Shown: positions 1 through 6,484, counted from the stretch's first letter. The stretch is 19,046 nt of DNA from CAZECR01 sp964510495 (GCA_964510495.1 CAZECR010000020.1:1-19046); one strand, 5' to 3'. Translations and numbers: made by a program. Notes: a model not told the origin generated them from the sequence alone.

Positions 1-26
1 CGCCGATCGATATTCAATAGGCAGTG

Positions 27-63
27 AAGGGCGAAGGATGTTGGTGTGACATCCTTCGCCCTT
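27..63 (-). terminator. Perfect 14-bp hairpin without T-run, after the 309-aa gene
   Basis: Arms at 27-40 and 50-63 are perfectly complementary (14 bp) around a 9-base loop. The hairpin lies 35 bases beyond the stop of the reverse-strand gene. On that strand it is followed by CACTGC, so it is not a classical T-run terminator. It may stop transcription with Rho, protect the mRNA 3' end, or serve an upstream forward gene outside the window. The hairpin is seen directly; its function is inferred. Confidence 0.6.
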
Positions 64-98
64 TGTCGCAGGATTGCGATGTGAGTTAGCGAGGATGA

Positions 99-1028
99 TC
101 AGAAGGTTGGTAAGACTCTGACATGGCGGCGTTTCTTTTGTGCCTTGGCAAGCCGTTTGCAGGCGCGCTTTGCGTCGCTTGGATGTACGCCATCGACCGT
201 GAAGTTGCTGCAGGACACGCTCTGGTCCTTGTTCCAGAGATACCTCGCTCGTTCCAGCACTTCATGTGCACACTGTTTGCGGTCTCTGCGCTTCGTGAAG
301 AGCTCGAGGCAGCTCTTTTTTGGGTAGTCGCGTCCAGCAAGAACAGGCGTGCTGGCGCGGTCCGTTCCTGCGAGCTTCGGGGTGGGTGAGTTCGGTGTGG
401 GCGCGGACGCAGCTTTGCGCGTATGCGGCTGCGCATGGGCAACCGTGCGTGTCGTGGCCTTTTTTGGCCTGGTGTGCCGCCACGTGTACCCGATCGCGCT
501 GCCGGCGACAGCGAACAGGGCAAATGCTGCCAGCAGCCTCCACGAGAATGTACGAGGCGGGACCTTCGGCACCTCGAGGCTGGGAGGTGCCGCTGGGTCC
601 GGGTTGCCCTGTGCTTCTCCTAAACTGAGTGCCTTGGGTGGCGGGTCAGTTATGAAAATCGGTACCGACAGCAGGTCGAGAAGGGTGTCCGCAGGTGCGC
701 CCGAAACGACAGGTAATCCGTCCGGAATCGTCCGTGCCGAAGCGGGCGCGAAGACCACAGGCCCTGAATGAGGTGTGTGCATCTCTGAGGCCCGCATTGC
801 AAGTACGTGAGCGGGTTCGGGGCGGGTCGGTCGATCGTTCACCTCGTCCGGGATGGCATCGCCGTTATCAGATTTATTCATTTCTTTGACCAACGGCTCG
901 AGCTCTTCGGGGGTTGTACGCCTGGTCGGCGCTCCGTCAGGAATGTTCACCGGCACACTGTGCCGATCACTTTCTCCGGCAATTTCAGGTTGTAGAGGTC
1001 CCAATCCGGCGAGTGTCGGTTTTGGCAT
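99..1028 (-). CDS. GC-rich single-pass membrane protein, unknown function (309 aa)
   Basis: I do not recognise a family. The first 160 residues are rich in Pro, Ala and acidic residues and look disordered. One hydrophobic segment lies at about 164-183, followed by a Lys/Arg/Pro/Ala linker. A compact C-terminal part (about 235-309) carries four cysteines (240, 253, 273, 290) among many basic residues, which could form two disulfides or a metal site. The start is supported by GAGGAG five bases upstream of the ATG, unlike most genes here. A promoter candidate reads TTGACA (1089-1094) with CATACT (1067-1072), spacer 16. Base composition is clearly richer in G and C than the neighbouring 1192-4871 run. 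Topology is uncertain because both flanks of the membrane segment are basic. Several overlapping forward ORFs lack comparable start signals and I treat them as shadows. Confidence 0.7.
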   Translation of the reverse strand: MPKPTLAGLGPLQPEIAGESDRHSVPVNIPDGAPTRRTTPEELEPLVKEMNKSDNGDAIPDEVNDRPTRPEPAHVLAMRASEMHTPHSGPVVFAPASARTIPDGLPVVSGAPADTLLDLLSVPIFITDPPPKALSLGEAQGNPDPAAPPSLEVPKVPPRTFSWRLLAAFALFAVAGSAIGYTWRHTRPKKATTRTVAHAQPHTRKAASAPTPNSPTPKLAGTDRASTPVLAGRDYPKKSCLELFTKRRDRKQCAHEVLERARYLWNKDQSVSCSNFTVDGVHPSDAKRACKRLAKAQKKRRHVRVLPTF

Positions 1029-1066
1029 GGCTGCTCCTCGTCAATGAACTTGTGTACCTAAACACT

Positions 1067-1094
1067 AGTATGAATAAAGATAGCTTTTTGTCAA
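1067..1094 (-). promoter_or_regulatory. Promoter candidate for the 309-aa gene
   Basis: On the reverse strand a perfect -35 TTGACA (1089-1094) is followed after 16 bases by CATACT (1067-1072), which matches the -10 consensus at 4 of 6. An alternative -10 TACTAG has spacer 18. The predicted leader is about 30 bases. Confidence 0.5.
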
Positions 1095-1135
1095 CCCTGG
1101 ATTTGACTTTGTGTGGTGTAGGGAAGCTTTAAGCG

Positions 1136-1180
1136 TTGCGCTCAATAATAAAACATTGTACTATTCCATAGTTAAACTAT
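1136..1180 (+). promoter_or_regulatory. Promoter candidate and palindrome before the DUF1801 gene
   Basis: TTGCGC (1136-1141) and TACTAT (1159-1164) are 17 bases apart. Just downstream, at 1168-1180, lies the palindrome ATAGTT-A-AACTAT, placed where a repressor operator could cover the transcription start. The start codon follows at 1192. The element is divergent from the promoter of the reverse-strand neighbour. Confidence 0.45.
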
Positions 1181-1191
1181 AAGGGGTTTTT

Positions 1192-1611
1192 ATGAACATG
1201 TTCAAAGCGGTTAAAGCAACGTCAATTAAAGAATATATCGCCTTGCTCGAGCCCGAAAGGCGCAAATCCATTCTTTTTCTAGATGGATTTATTAAAAAAA
1301 CTGTACCAAAATTGAAACCATTGTTTGCCTACAACATGCTCGGTTATGGTACATTTAAATATATAAACGCTCAGAAAAAAGAAATTGATTGGCCGGTTGT
1401 TTCGCTCGCTAGCCAAAAGAATTATATGAGCTTGTATATTTGCTCCATTGAGGGCGGAAAGTATTTGGCCGAAAGCCATAAAGACGAGCTTGGCAACGTG
1501 AAGGTAGGTAAAAGTTGTATTCAAATTAAAAAAATCGAGGATCTTGACCTGAAAGGTTTAACCAAAGTGCTGAAGCTCGCAGCCAAGAAACCCGGACTTA
1601 TTAAAACTTAG
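1192..1611 (+). CDS. DUF1801 (YdhG-like) domain protein
   Basis: A 139-aa protein with the DUF1801 pattern: an N-terminal helix with a Y-I-x-L-L-E-P-E-R-R type start, a central MLGYGTFKY segment in the position of the family's GMPxY strand, and a basic C-terminal end. The biochemical role of the family is unknown; the fold resembles small alpha/beta ligand-binding proteins. It is the first gene of a forward run of seven genes with short gaps, so it is probably co-transcribed with the two SRPBCC and two VOC genes. A weak AAGGGG lies five bases before the ATG, the closest thing to an SD motif in this operon. Family assignment is from pattern recognition. Confidence 0.8.
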   Translation: MNMFKAVKATSIKEYIALLEPERRKSILFLDGFIKKTVPKLKPLFAYNMLGYGTFKYINAQKKEIDWPVVSLASQKNYMSLYICSIEGGKYLAESHKDELGNVKVGKSCIQIKKIEDLDLKGLTKVLKLAAKKPGLIKT

Positions 1612-1629
1612 TAAACTAATTTTTATTCT

Positions 1630-2088
1630 ATGCAACAGCTACATTTTTCCGCAACCATTAACGCCCCAAAAGAAAAAGTATGGAATACGATGCTTGAGGA
1701 CGCCACCTATCGAGAATGGACTGAAGCGTTTCATAAGGGTTCGTATTATGAAGGCAGTTGGGATGTCGGCAGTAAAATGTTATTTTTAGGTCCAAACGAT
1801 GACGGTACGACCGGCGGTATGGTAAGCCGGATCGCGGAGAATCGGCCGTATGATTTTATTTCCATTGAACACTTAGGCGAAGTTGCAAACGGAGTAGAGG
1901 ATACGACCAGTGAACGAGTTGCGTCGTGGGCCGGTGCTCATGAAAATTATACCTTTACAGAAAATGATGGAAAAACCGAAGTTCAGGTAGATCTTGATTT
2001 TGCTGAGGGAAATCCGGAAATGTTGGCTATGTTTGAAGGTATGTGGCCAAAGGCTTTGGCAAAATTAAAAGAAATCGCTGAAAAATAA
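1630..2088 (+). CDS. SRPBCC (START/AHSA1-like) ligand-binding protein
   Basis: A 152-aa protein opening with the typical SRPBCC first strand and helix (ATINAPKEKVWNTML), then a W-x-x-x-F segment and a central G-W-D-V-G-S-K motif. It ends in the long C-terminal helix (FEGMWPKALAKLKEIAEK) that closes the hydrophobic cavity in this fold. Relatives bind small hydrophobic ligands or act as co-chaperone-like AHSA1 proteins; the ligand here is unknown. The start follows a T-rich stretch ending in TCTATG with no SD motif. It lies 18 bases after the previous stop and 24 before the next gene, so it is in an operon. Confidence 0.85.
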   Translation: MQQLHFSATINAPKEKVWNTMLEDATYREWTEAFHKGSYYEGSWDVGSKMLFLGPNDDGTTGGMVSRIAENRPYDFISIEHLGEVANGVEDTTSERVASWAGAHENYTFTENDGKTEVQVDLDFAEGNPEMLAMFEGMWPKALAKLKEIAEK

Positions 2089-2112
2089 ATTTTAATTTTA
2101 ATTGTTAGCTCT

Positions 2113-2517
2113 ATGATTACTATTGAAACAACGGTTAAAGCTCCGATTGAACAAGTGTGGGTGTGCTGGAATGAACCAGATCATATTACAAAGTGGGCTT
2201 TTGCCTCCGACGACTGGGAAGCGCCCCGTGCTGAGAACGATCTGCGCGTAGGTGGAAGATTCAAAACAGTAATGGCTGCTAAAGATAAAAGTGCCGAGTT
2301 TGATATGGCCGGTGTCTATACTGCAGTTGAAGAAGGTGCACTTATTGAATACGAATTTGGTGACCGGAAAGCAAAAATTGTTTTTGAAACAGTACCGGAG
2401 GGTGTGCGTGTGATTGAATCATTTGATCCGGAACAGGAAAATCCGGAAGAAATGCAGCGCGCCGGTTGGCAAGCGATCCTCGATAATTTTAAGAAGCATG
2501 TTGAGCAGGAAGCGTAA
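2113..2517 (+). CDS. SRPBCC protein, AHSA1-like
   Basis: A 134-aa protein with a clear AHSA1-type layout: first strand ITIETTVKAPIEQVW, then an acidic W-x-N-x-P-D-H-I-x-x-W motif, a D-L-R-V-G-G-R-F turn, a V-I-E-S-F-D-P strand and a final helix beginning after Q-R-A-G-W-Q. It is more canonical than the preceding SRPBCC gene, so the two look like different subfamilies rather than a recent duplication. Function within the family is not predictable beyond small-ligand binding. There is no SD motif; the ATG follows GTTAGCTCT. Confidence 0.88.
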   Translation: MITIETTVKAPIEQVWVCWNEPDHITKWAFASDDWEAPRAENDLRVGGRFKTVMAAKDKSAEFDMAGVYTAVEEGALIEYEFGDRKAKIVFETVPEGVRVIESFDPEQENPEEMQRAGWQAILDNFKKHVEQEA

Positions 2518-2535
2518 GCTTTAAATATTTTTTCT

Positions 2536-2934
2536 ATGACAAATTTAAATCCTGTCGTGCATTTTGAAATGCCCTACGAAGACAAAGATCGCGTGGCTAA
2601 ATTTTACGAAGAAGCGTTAGGCTGGAAAATGAATAAACTCGGACCCGAAATGATGGACTATGTAACGGCCTATACTGCTGAGACTGATGAAAACCGCATG
2701 GTCAAAACTCCGGGCACGATTAATGGGGGATTTTTTCCTAAAAAACCGGACTGGCCAGCGCAATATCCATCGGTTGTTATTTCTGTAGAAGATATTCAGG
2801 TAGCAATGAAAAAAGTAACCGAAGCCGGTGGTAAAGTGCTTGGGGAGCCAATGCCAATTCCAGGCACGGGAATGTATGTTTCGTTCATGGACACTGAAGG
2901 CAATCGCGCCAGCTTGCTTCAGCCCGCTAACTAA
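2536..2934 (+). CDS. VOC-family (glyoxalase/bleomycin-resistance fold) protein
   Basis: A 132-aa single VOC unit: an opening strand V-V-H-F-E-M-P-Y-E-D, a helix K-D-R-V-A-K-F-Y-E-E-A-L-G-W, a central G-G-F-F segment, and the closing P-I-P-G-T-G-M-Y-V-S-F-M-D-T-E-G-N motif with the conserved D-x-E-G-N turn. VOC proteins bind a metal or a small molecule through paired beta-alpha-beta-beta-beta units and usually dimerise. Which of glyoxalase, dioxygenase or drug-binding activity applies cannot be read. It is followed after only 6 bases by the next gene; no SD motif. Confidence 0.88.
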   Translation: MTNLNPVVHFEMPYEDKDRVAKFYEEALGWKMNKLGPEMMDYVTAYTAETDENRMVKTPGTINGGFFPKKPDWPAQYPSVVISVEDIQVAMKKVTEAGGKVLGEPMPIPGTGMYVSFMDTEGNRASLLQPAN

Positions 2935-2940
2935 TATCGT

Positions 2941-3858
2941 ATGCAAAAAATTACCCCGCATCTATGGTTCGATAAAGAAGCTAAAGCAGCAGCTGAACGC
3001 TACGTCGCGATATTTCCGAATTCTAAAATTACCAGTTCTTCCGTTATTCACAACACGCCGTCAGGTGATTGTGATATCTTGGCGTTTGAACTTTGCGGTC
3101 AGCCGTTTATGGCAATTAGTGCTGGGCCAGTATTTAAAATCAACCCATCGATTTCGTTTCAGGTAAAATGTGCTACTAAGGAAGAAACCAGCAAGCTCTG
3201 GGAAGCATTGTCGGAAGGTGGTACGGCACTGATGCCACTTCAGGCATACCCGTTTAGTGAATTCTATGGCTGGGTCCAGGATAAGTACGGAGTATCGTGG
3301 CAGCTCTCGTATATGGCAGACCAGCCAATTGAGCAAAAAATTGTTCCGGCATTGACGTTTGTGGGTGGCGCTTATGGTAAAGTGGAAGAAGCGATGAGTA
3401 AGTATGTTGAAATCTTTAAGCAAGCACCGGCTGCCGCTGGAAGCGAACTGCCATCGAGCGCTACCATCATGATGCGCTATGCTGCAGGGGAGGCGCCCGA
3501 CACTGAAGGTAAAGTAAAGTACGCGGTTTTCCAGTTGCGCGGCCAAGAGTTCGGCGCGATGGAATCTGCCTACGATCATAAGTTTAGTTTTAGTGAAGCA
3601 ATTTCGCTCCTTATTCCGTGCGATACTCAAGAAGAAATTAATTATTTCTGGCAAAAGCTTTCGGCTGTGCCGGAAGCTGAGCAGTGCGGGTGGCTCAAAG
3701 ACGCGTACGGCGTATCGTGGCAGGTTTGGCCAACGGCACTGGGGCGTATGATGAACGAAGGATCACCTGAGCAAGTTGCGGCAGTAACCAAAGCATTTAT
3801 GGCGATGAAGAAGTTTGATATTGCCGAGCTCGAAGCGGCGTATACAAAAGCCAAGTAA
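2941..3858 (+). CDS. Double-domain PhnB-like VOC protein
   Basis: 305 aa made of two similar halves, each in the PhnB-like (formerly 3-demethylubiquinone methyltransferase-like) branch of the VOC fold. Domain 1 (about 1-130) has I-T-P-H-L-W-F and ends in W-V-Q-D-K-Y-G-V-S-W-Q-L. Domain 2 (about 137-270) has I-V-P-A-L-T-F and ends in W-L-K-D-A-Y-G-V-S-W-Q-V-W-P. The repeated D-x-Y-G-V-S-W-Q ending shows internal duplication. A C-terminal helical tail (M-N-E-G-S-P-E-Q ... A-M-K-K-F-D-I-A-E-L) is also typical. Despite the old family name, methyltransferase activity is not expected. It lies 6 bases after the preceding VOC gene; no SD motif. Confidence 0.88.
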   Translation: MQKITPHLWFDKEAKAAAERYVAIFPNSKITSSSVIHNTPSGDCDILAFELCGQPFMAISAGPVFKINPSISFQVKCATKEETSKLWEALSEGGTALMPLQAYPFSEFYGWVQDKYGVSWQLSYMADQPIEQKIVPALTFVGGAYGKVEEAMSKYVEIFKQAPAAAGSELPSSATIMMRYAAGEAPDTEGKVKYAVFQLRGQEFGAMESAYDHKFSFSEAISLLIPCDTQEEINYFWQKLSAVPEAEQCGWLKDAYGVSWQVWPTALGRMMNEGSPEQVAAVTKAFMAMKKFDIAELEAAYTKAK

Positions 3859-3868
3859 CATAAAGAGT

Positions 3869-4510
3869 ATGCAAAAAGTAACGAGTGTTGAAGCGTATAT
3901 CGCTAGTGCGCCGAAAGCAATTCAAGGAAAGTTGAAAAATATTCGGCAAACAATCAAAAAAGCGGCTCCCCAAGCTGAAGAAAAAATCAGTTATAGCATG
4001 CCGTATTATGGGTACCAGGGGCGACTTGTTTACTTTGCGTATTTTAAGGATCACATCAGTTTTTTTGCCATGCCCCCGATTCCGCCCGAGTATGCGAAAA
4101 AATTGAAAGTAACCGGCAAAGCGACAATTCAATTTAGTCTCGACGAAAAAATTCCGCTTGCCTTGATTGCACGATTAGTAAAGGAAGGGGTAAAACGTAA
4201 TGAGCAGAGAAATGGTAAGAAGCGCACGGTCACCTGTAGTCGCGGGCATGTCTTCTCTAAGTCGAGTGACTGTCCTGTTTGCCCAAAATGCTGGCCCGGA
4301 TATTATCAGAAAAAGAGCACAGGAGAATTTGGTGATATTAGCGCCCCTGCACAGCGTGCGCTGATGAATGCCAAAATTACAACATTGAAACAGGTTGCCA
4401 AACATTCTGAAGCTGAACTGCTGGAGTTGCATGGGATGGGTCCAAAAGCGATTGGGATTTTGAAGAAGCTTCTCAAAGCCGAAAGTTTAGAATTTAAAAA
4501 AAGCCGTTAA
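3869..4510 (+). CDS. Fusion: DUF1801 domain + zinc knuckle + helix-hairpin-helix domain
   Basis: 213 aa. Residues 1-115 are a DUF1801 domain with the canonical I-S-Y-S-M-P-Y-Y motif at 40-47. Residues 123-141 form a probable zinc site (Cys123, His127, Cys135, Cys138, Cys141). Residues 158-205 resemble the C-terminal domain of RNA polymerase alpha, with a helix-hairpin-helix L-H-G-M-G-P-K-A-I. Small stand-alone proteins with the same Cys-rich plus helix-hairpin-helix arrangement are familiar from other bacteria; here the module is joined to DUF1801. I chose the ATG at 3869 because an in-frame upstream start at 3815 would overlap the preceding gene, and 3869 gives a typical DUF1801 N-terminus. 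The gap to the previous stop is 10 bases. Nucleic-acid binding is possible but inferred. Confidence 0.8.
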   Translation: MQKVTSVEAYIASAPKAIQGKLKNIRQTIKKAAPQAEEKISYSMPYYGYQGRLVYFAYFKDHISFFAMPPIPPEYAKKLKVTGKATIQFSLDEKIPLALIARLVKEGVKRNEQRNGKKRTVTCSRGHVFSKSSDCPVCPKCWPGYYQKKSTGEFGDISAPAQRALMNAKITTLKQVAKHSEAELLELHGMGPKAIGILKKLLKAESLEFKKSR

Positions 4511-4520
4511 TTACAGAAAT

Positions 4521-4871
4521 ATGTCAGTGTATACCGGGGGTTGTCATTGCGGTCTTGTTCGCTACGAAGTAGAAACTGATCTGGCGCAAATCATCGAGTG
4601 TAATTGTTCGTATTGCACCGCAAAAGGATTGCTCCTGAACTTTGTACCGGTTGAAAAATTTAAACTCATTTCCGGTGAGGAATCACTTGGCGAATACTTG
4701 TTTAATAAAAAAGTAATTCATCATGTGTTTTGTAAGGTTTGTGGTACTCAGTCATTTGCAAACGCTGTGGTATCGGGAGATAAAAAAATGATAGCGATTA
4801 ACGTCCGTTGTTTAGAAGGGGTCAATCTTAAGGAGCTCGCGCTAACGCCCTACGATGGTAAAAGTAGGTAA
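4521..4871 (+). CDS. GFA-like zinc protein (CENP-V/GFA family)
   Basis: 116 aa with the family's cysteine pattern: C8-x-C10 in G-G-C-H-C-G, C27, C29 and C32 in E-C-N-C-S-Y-C, and C71-x-x-C74 in F-C-K-V-C-G-T. These bind two zinc ions in known members. The family is named after a glutathione-dependent formaldehyde-activating enzyme, but that activity has been questioned, and most members are uncharacterised. It is the last gene of the seven-gene forward run, 10 bases after the previous stop, with no SD motif. No obvious T-run terminator follows directly. Confidence 0.88.
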   Translation: MSVYTGGCHCGLVRYEVETDLAQIIECNCSYCTAKGLLLNFVPVEKFKLISGEESLGEYLFNKKVIHHVFCKVCGTQSFANAVVSGDKKMIAINVRCLEGVNLKELALTPYDGKSR

Positions 4872-4992
4872 ACTGTACATTGCTTGACACATCGCCCTAT
4901 AGAGCGCACGCTACAGTGTAGGAGTTAATTCAGCTGTAGATCTGCTCGGTATGTGGACATGCTCGGCGGCTCTCCGGACAACGAAAAAATGT
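4872..4992 (+). other. Unexplained, locally structured intergenic stretch
   Basis: The stretch between the GFA-like gene and the small ORF is richer in G and C than the genes before it. It holds TTGACA at 4884-4889 but no -10 at a proper distance. A different pair, TGTACA (4874-4879) and TATAGA (4898-4903), is 18 bases apart. CTACAG (4910-4915) can pair with CTGTAG (4934-4939). It does not fold as a tRNA and lacks a T-arm sequence. It may be a leader, a small RNA or eroded coding sequence. Confidence 0.35.
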
Positions 4993-5070
4993 ATGACCGA
5001 TACTACTGATGAAAAGAAAGATGAGACAACAACTCCACCAGCACCAAAAGCAGACGAACCAAAGAAATAG
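4993..5070 (+). CDS. Possible 25-aa charged peptide
   Basis: ATG at 4993 opens a 25-codon ORF rich in Thr, Pro, Lys, Asp and Glu, ending at TAG just before a strong terminator. The frame is open upstream and an ATG at 4951 would give 39 aa, but the added residues look unlike a natural N-terminus. Position directly before a terminator and a non-random composition favour expression; the small size and missing SD motif argue against certainty. It may equally be the remnant 3' end of a longer gene. No family is recognised. Confidence 0.4.
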   Translation: MTDTTDEKKDETTTPPAPKADEPKK

Positions 5071-5079
5071 TTCTTAAAC

Positions 5080-5109
5080 AAAAAACCGGTTTTGGAAAGC
5101 CGGTTTTTT
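5080..5109 (+). terminator. Rho-independent terminator
   Basis: AAAAAACCGG (5080-5089) pairs with CCGGTTTTTT (5100-5109) around a 10-base loop, giving a hairpin ending in six T. The A-run on the left means it could also act on the reverse strand. It closes the small ORF and probably the seven-gene run. Confidence 0.85.
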
Positions 5110-5122
5110 GATACAGGAAGTA

Positions 5123-5131
5123 TGATATACT
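5123..5131 (+). promoter_or_regulatory. Extended -10 promoter for the 187-aa membrane protein
   Basis: TGATATACT (5123-5131) is an extended -10 element; no good -35 is found at 16-18 bases, where terminator T-runs lie. The predicted leader is about 30 bases, ending in a T-rich stretch before the ATG at 5168, with no SD motif. Confidence 0.5.
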
Positions 5132-5167
5132 ACGTTTACAGTACTCTTTGTATATGTAATTTTTTTC

Positions 5168-5731
5168 ATGAAACGACGTACTTCAAAAGCATCGCTAATT
5201 TTTCATGATCTCGCGATCATTGCGCTTAGTATTGGTGTTTCTGTTTTTTTGGTAAAAACCGATATATTGGTACGCGTACTGACCTCAACGAAAGAGCTGG
5301 AGTGGATTGGTAGTTTTGTGTCAGGTATTTTTTTTACGTCTGTTTTTACTACAGCACCAGCCATTGTGACGCTTGGCGAAATCGCGCAAGTTAATTCGGT
5401 TTTTGTAACTGCGCTCCTTGGCTCACTGGGTGCGGTCTGTGGAGATCTTTTTATTTTCTATTTCATTCGCGATCGCTTAAGTGGTCATTTGACGGAGCTT
5501 ATCAGTGAACGGGGGATGCCGAAACGCTTGAAAAGACTCTTTAAAATGCGGATGTTCCGGTGGTTTACGTTTCTCCTCGGCGGCATCATCATCGCATCGC
5601 CCTTGCCGGATGAATTGGGGATTGGACTCCTCGGTTTTTCCAAAATGAAATTATCCTGGTTTGTGCCAATTTCATTAGTATTTAATTTTGTCGGCATTTT
5701 GCTTATCGGATTGCTTGCTCGCACTGTCTAA
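5168..5731 (+). CDS. Polytopic membrane protein, possibly DedA/VTT-like
   Basis: 187 aa with about five hydrophobic segments (roughly 10-27, 46-66, 77-98, 127-147, 160-185). A G-A-V-C-G-D motif at the end of the third segment and an A-S-P-L-P-D-E-L-G-I-G re-entrant-like loop before the last segment recall the G-D and proline-rich acidic loops of DedA/VTT and small multidrug-export (COG2426-like) proteins. A basic loop (about 105-128) separates the halves. The assignment to that superfamily is tentative; substrate unknown. The gene stands alone between its own extended -10 promoter and a T-run terminator. Confidence 0.65.
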   Translation: MKRRTSKASLIFHDLAIIALSIGVSVFLVKTDILVRVLTSTKELEWIGSFVSGIFFTSVFTTAPAIVTLGEIAQVNSVFVTALLGSLGAVCGDLFIFYFIRDRLSGHLTELISERGMPKRLKRLFKMRMFRWFTFLLGGIIIASPLPDELGIGLLGFSKMKLSWFVPISLVFNFVGILLIGLLARTV

Positions 5732-5766
5732 ACGCGCCGCCTGCGCGCCAATTGTTTTTGCGTGAG

Positions 5767-5801
5767 CGCTCTTGTCTATGATTGACAGGAGTGTTTTTTT
5801 T
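5767..5801 (+). terminator. Terminator overlapping the next gene's promoter
   Basis: A 10-bp stem (5767-5776 with 5784-5793, two G-T pairs), a 7-base loop and eight T (5794-5801) form a classical terminator for the 187-aa membrane protein gene. Its right arm contains the TTGACA box of the next gene. Confidence 0.8.
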
Positions 5802-5810
5802 CTGTAAACT
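5782..5810 (+). promoter_or_regulatory. Sigma70-type promoter for the 181-aa gene
   Basis: A perfect TTGACA (5782-5787) and TAAACT (5805-5810, 4 of 6) are exactly 17 bases apart. The -35 lies inside the preceding terminator hairpin and the spacer holds its T-run. The leader would be about 36 bases. Confidence 0.65.
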
Positions 5811-5852
5811 TCTTTCTTACCAAGAACTTTTCTCCTGAAGACGGAGTTTTCC

Positions 5853-6398
5853 ATGCCAACAAAACGGGTCTATGTTCAAGGTGTGGTCGCGCCTACGGTT
5901 GTAGGTGCTGAAAATCCTCGTAATCTGAACGACAAGACGGAGTGTTCGCCACCACCGGCCGCCGCAGTCTATTCCGCGGCCAAGGTCATGCCCTCGGCAC
6001 GAACCGTCTCGCTGGACGAGAAGACGCGAGCACTTATCGGTGCAGTTCCTGCCAAAGTGATGCTTCGCCCTAAGCCGAAGAAGCAGCTTTCGAGTGCTGA
6101 ACTGCTCAGAGTTTTTGTAGTGTGGCTGATTGTTGGTGGAGCAATGGCTTTCTTTGGCTACATGGTCTATGAGATAGTAGGCGACTATATTGCCGAGAAC
6201 GCTCCCACTACTCCTTCGATCCCCGAAAGTGTTGCAAAGCCTGCCCTTCCGGCCGCGGCTCCTCGCACTCCTTTTCCAGTGTATGTTGCGCCAAAGTATG
6301 AGCTGCCAAAGTGGGAAGCGAAAAAAAATCCTAGGCGCCGGCATCACGTTACACGTCAGAAGCACAAAATCCGATCCAAAAAGCACTTCCGCCCCTGA
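5853..6398 (+). CDS. GC-rich single-pass membrane protein, unknown function (181 aa)
   Basis: No family recognised. Residues 1-80 are Val/Ala/Pro-rich and end in a basic patch (R-P-K-P-K-K, 72-77). One hydrophobic segment at about 86-108 follows, then a Pro/Ala linker and a strongly basic tail (about 152-181, many Lys, Arg and His). The plan resembles the 309-aa protein at 99-1028: long Pro/Ala-rich N-part, one membrane segment, basic C-part. The start is supported by GGAG (5843-5846) six bases upstream of the ATG. It has its own promoter and is followed by a 15-bp hairpin. Overlapping reverse-strand and other-frame ORFs lack start signals and are treated as shadows. Confidence 0.7.
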   Translation: MPTKRVYVQGVVAPTVVGAENPRNLNDKTECSPPPAAAVYSAAKVMPSARTVSLDEKTRALIGAVPAKVMLRPKPKKQLSSAELLRVFVVWLIVGGAMAFFGYMVYEIVGDYIAENAPTTPSIPESVAKPALPAAAPRTPFPVYVAPKYELPKWEAKKNPRRRHHVTRQKHKIRSKKHFRP

Positions 6399-6440
6399 TG
6401 CTCTTTCACCCCCCCCGCCCAATCCTTCCTCCTAGCCTTC

Positions 6441-6473
6441 TCCCTAAGGCGTTACATAGTAACGCTTTAGGGA
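6441..6473 (+). terminator. 15-bp hairpin without T-run after the 181-aa gene
   Basis: Arms 6441-6455 and 6459-6473 pair over 15 positions (one G-T) around a 3-base loop. It starts 42 bases past the stop. The next bases are GCGGGAGG, so there is no T-run. It is the same style as the hairpins after the other GC-rich genes; the function is inferred. Confidence 0.55.
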
Positions 6474-6484
6474 GCGGGAGGAAA

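Noticed and set aside
349..771. Forward-strand ORFs opposite the 309-aa gene, including one of 140 aa
   Set aside because: They overlap a longer reverse ORF that has an SD motif, a promoter candidate and a clear membrane segment. GC-rich genes commonly create such open antisense frames.
3815..3868. Longer N-terminus for the DUF1801 fusion protein starting at 3815
   Set aside because: It would overlap the preceding gene by 44 bases and adds residues unlike the family, whereas ATG 3869 gives a typical start.
4905..4985. Possible tRNA in the stretch after the GFA-like gene
   Set aside because: No T-arm sequence, no matching 7-bp acceptor stem and no cloverleaf could be drawn.
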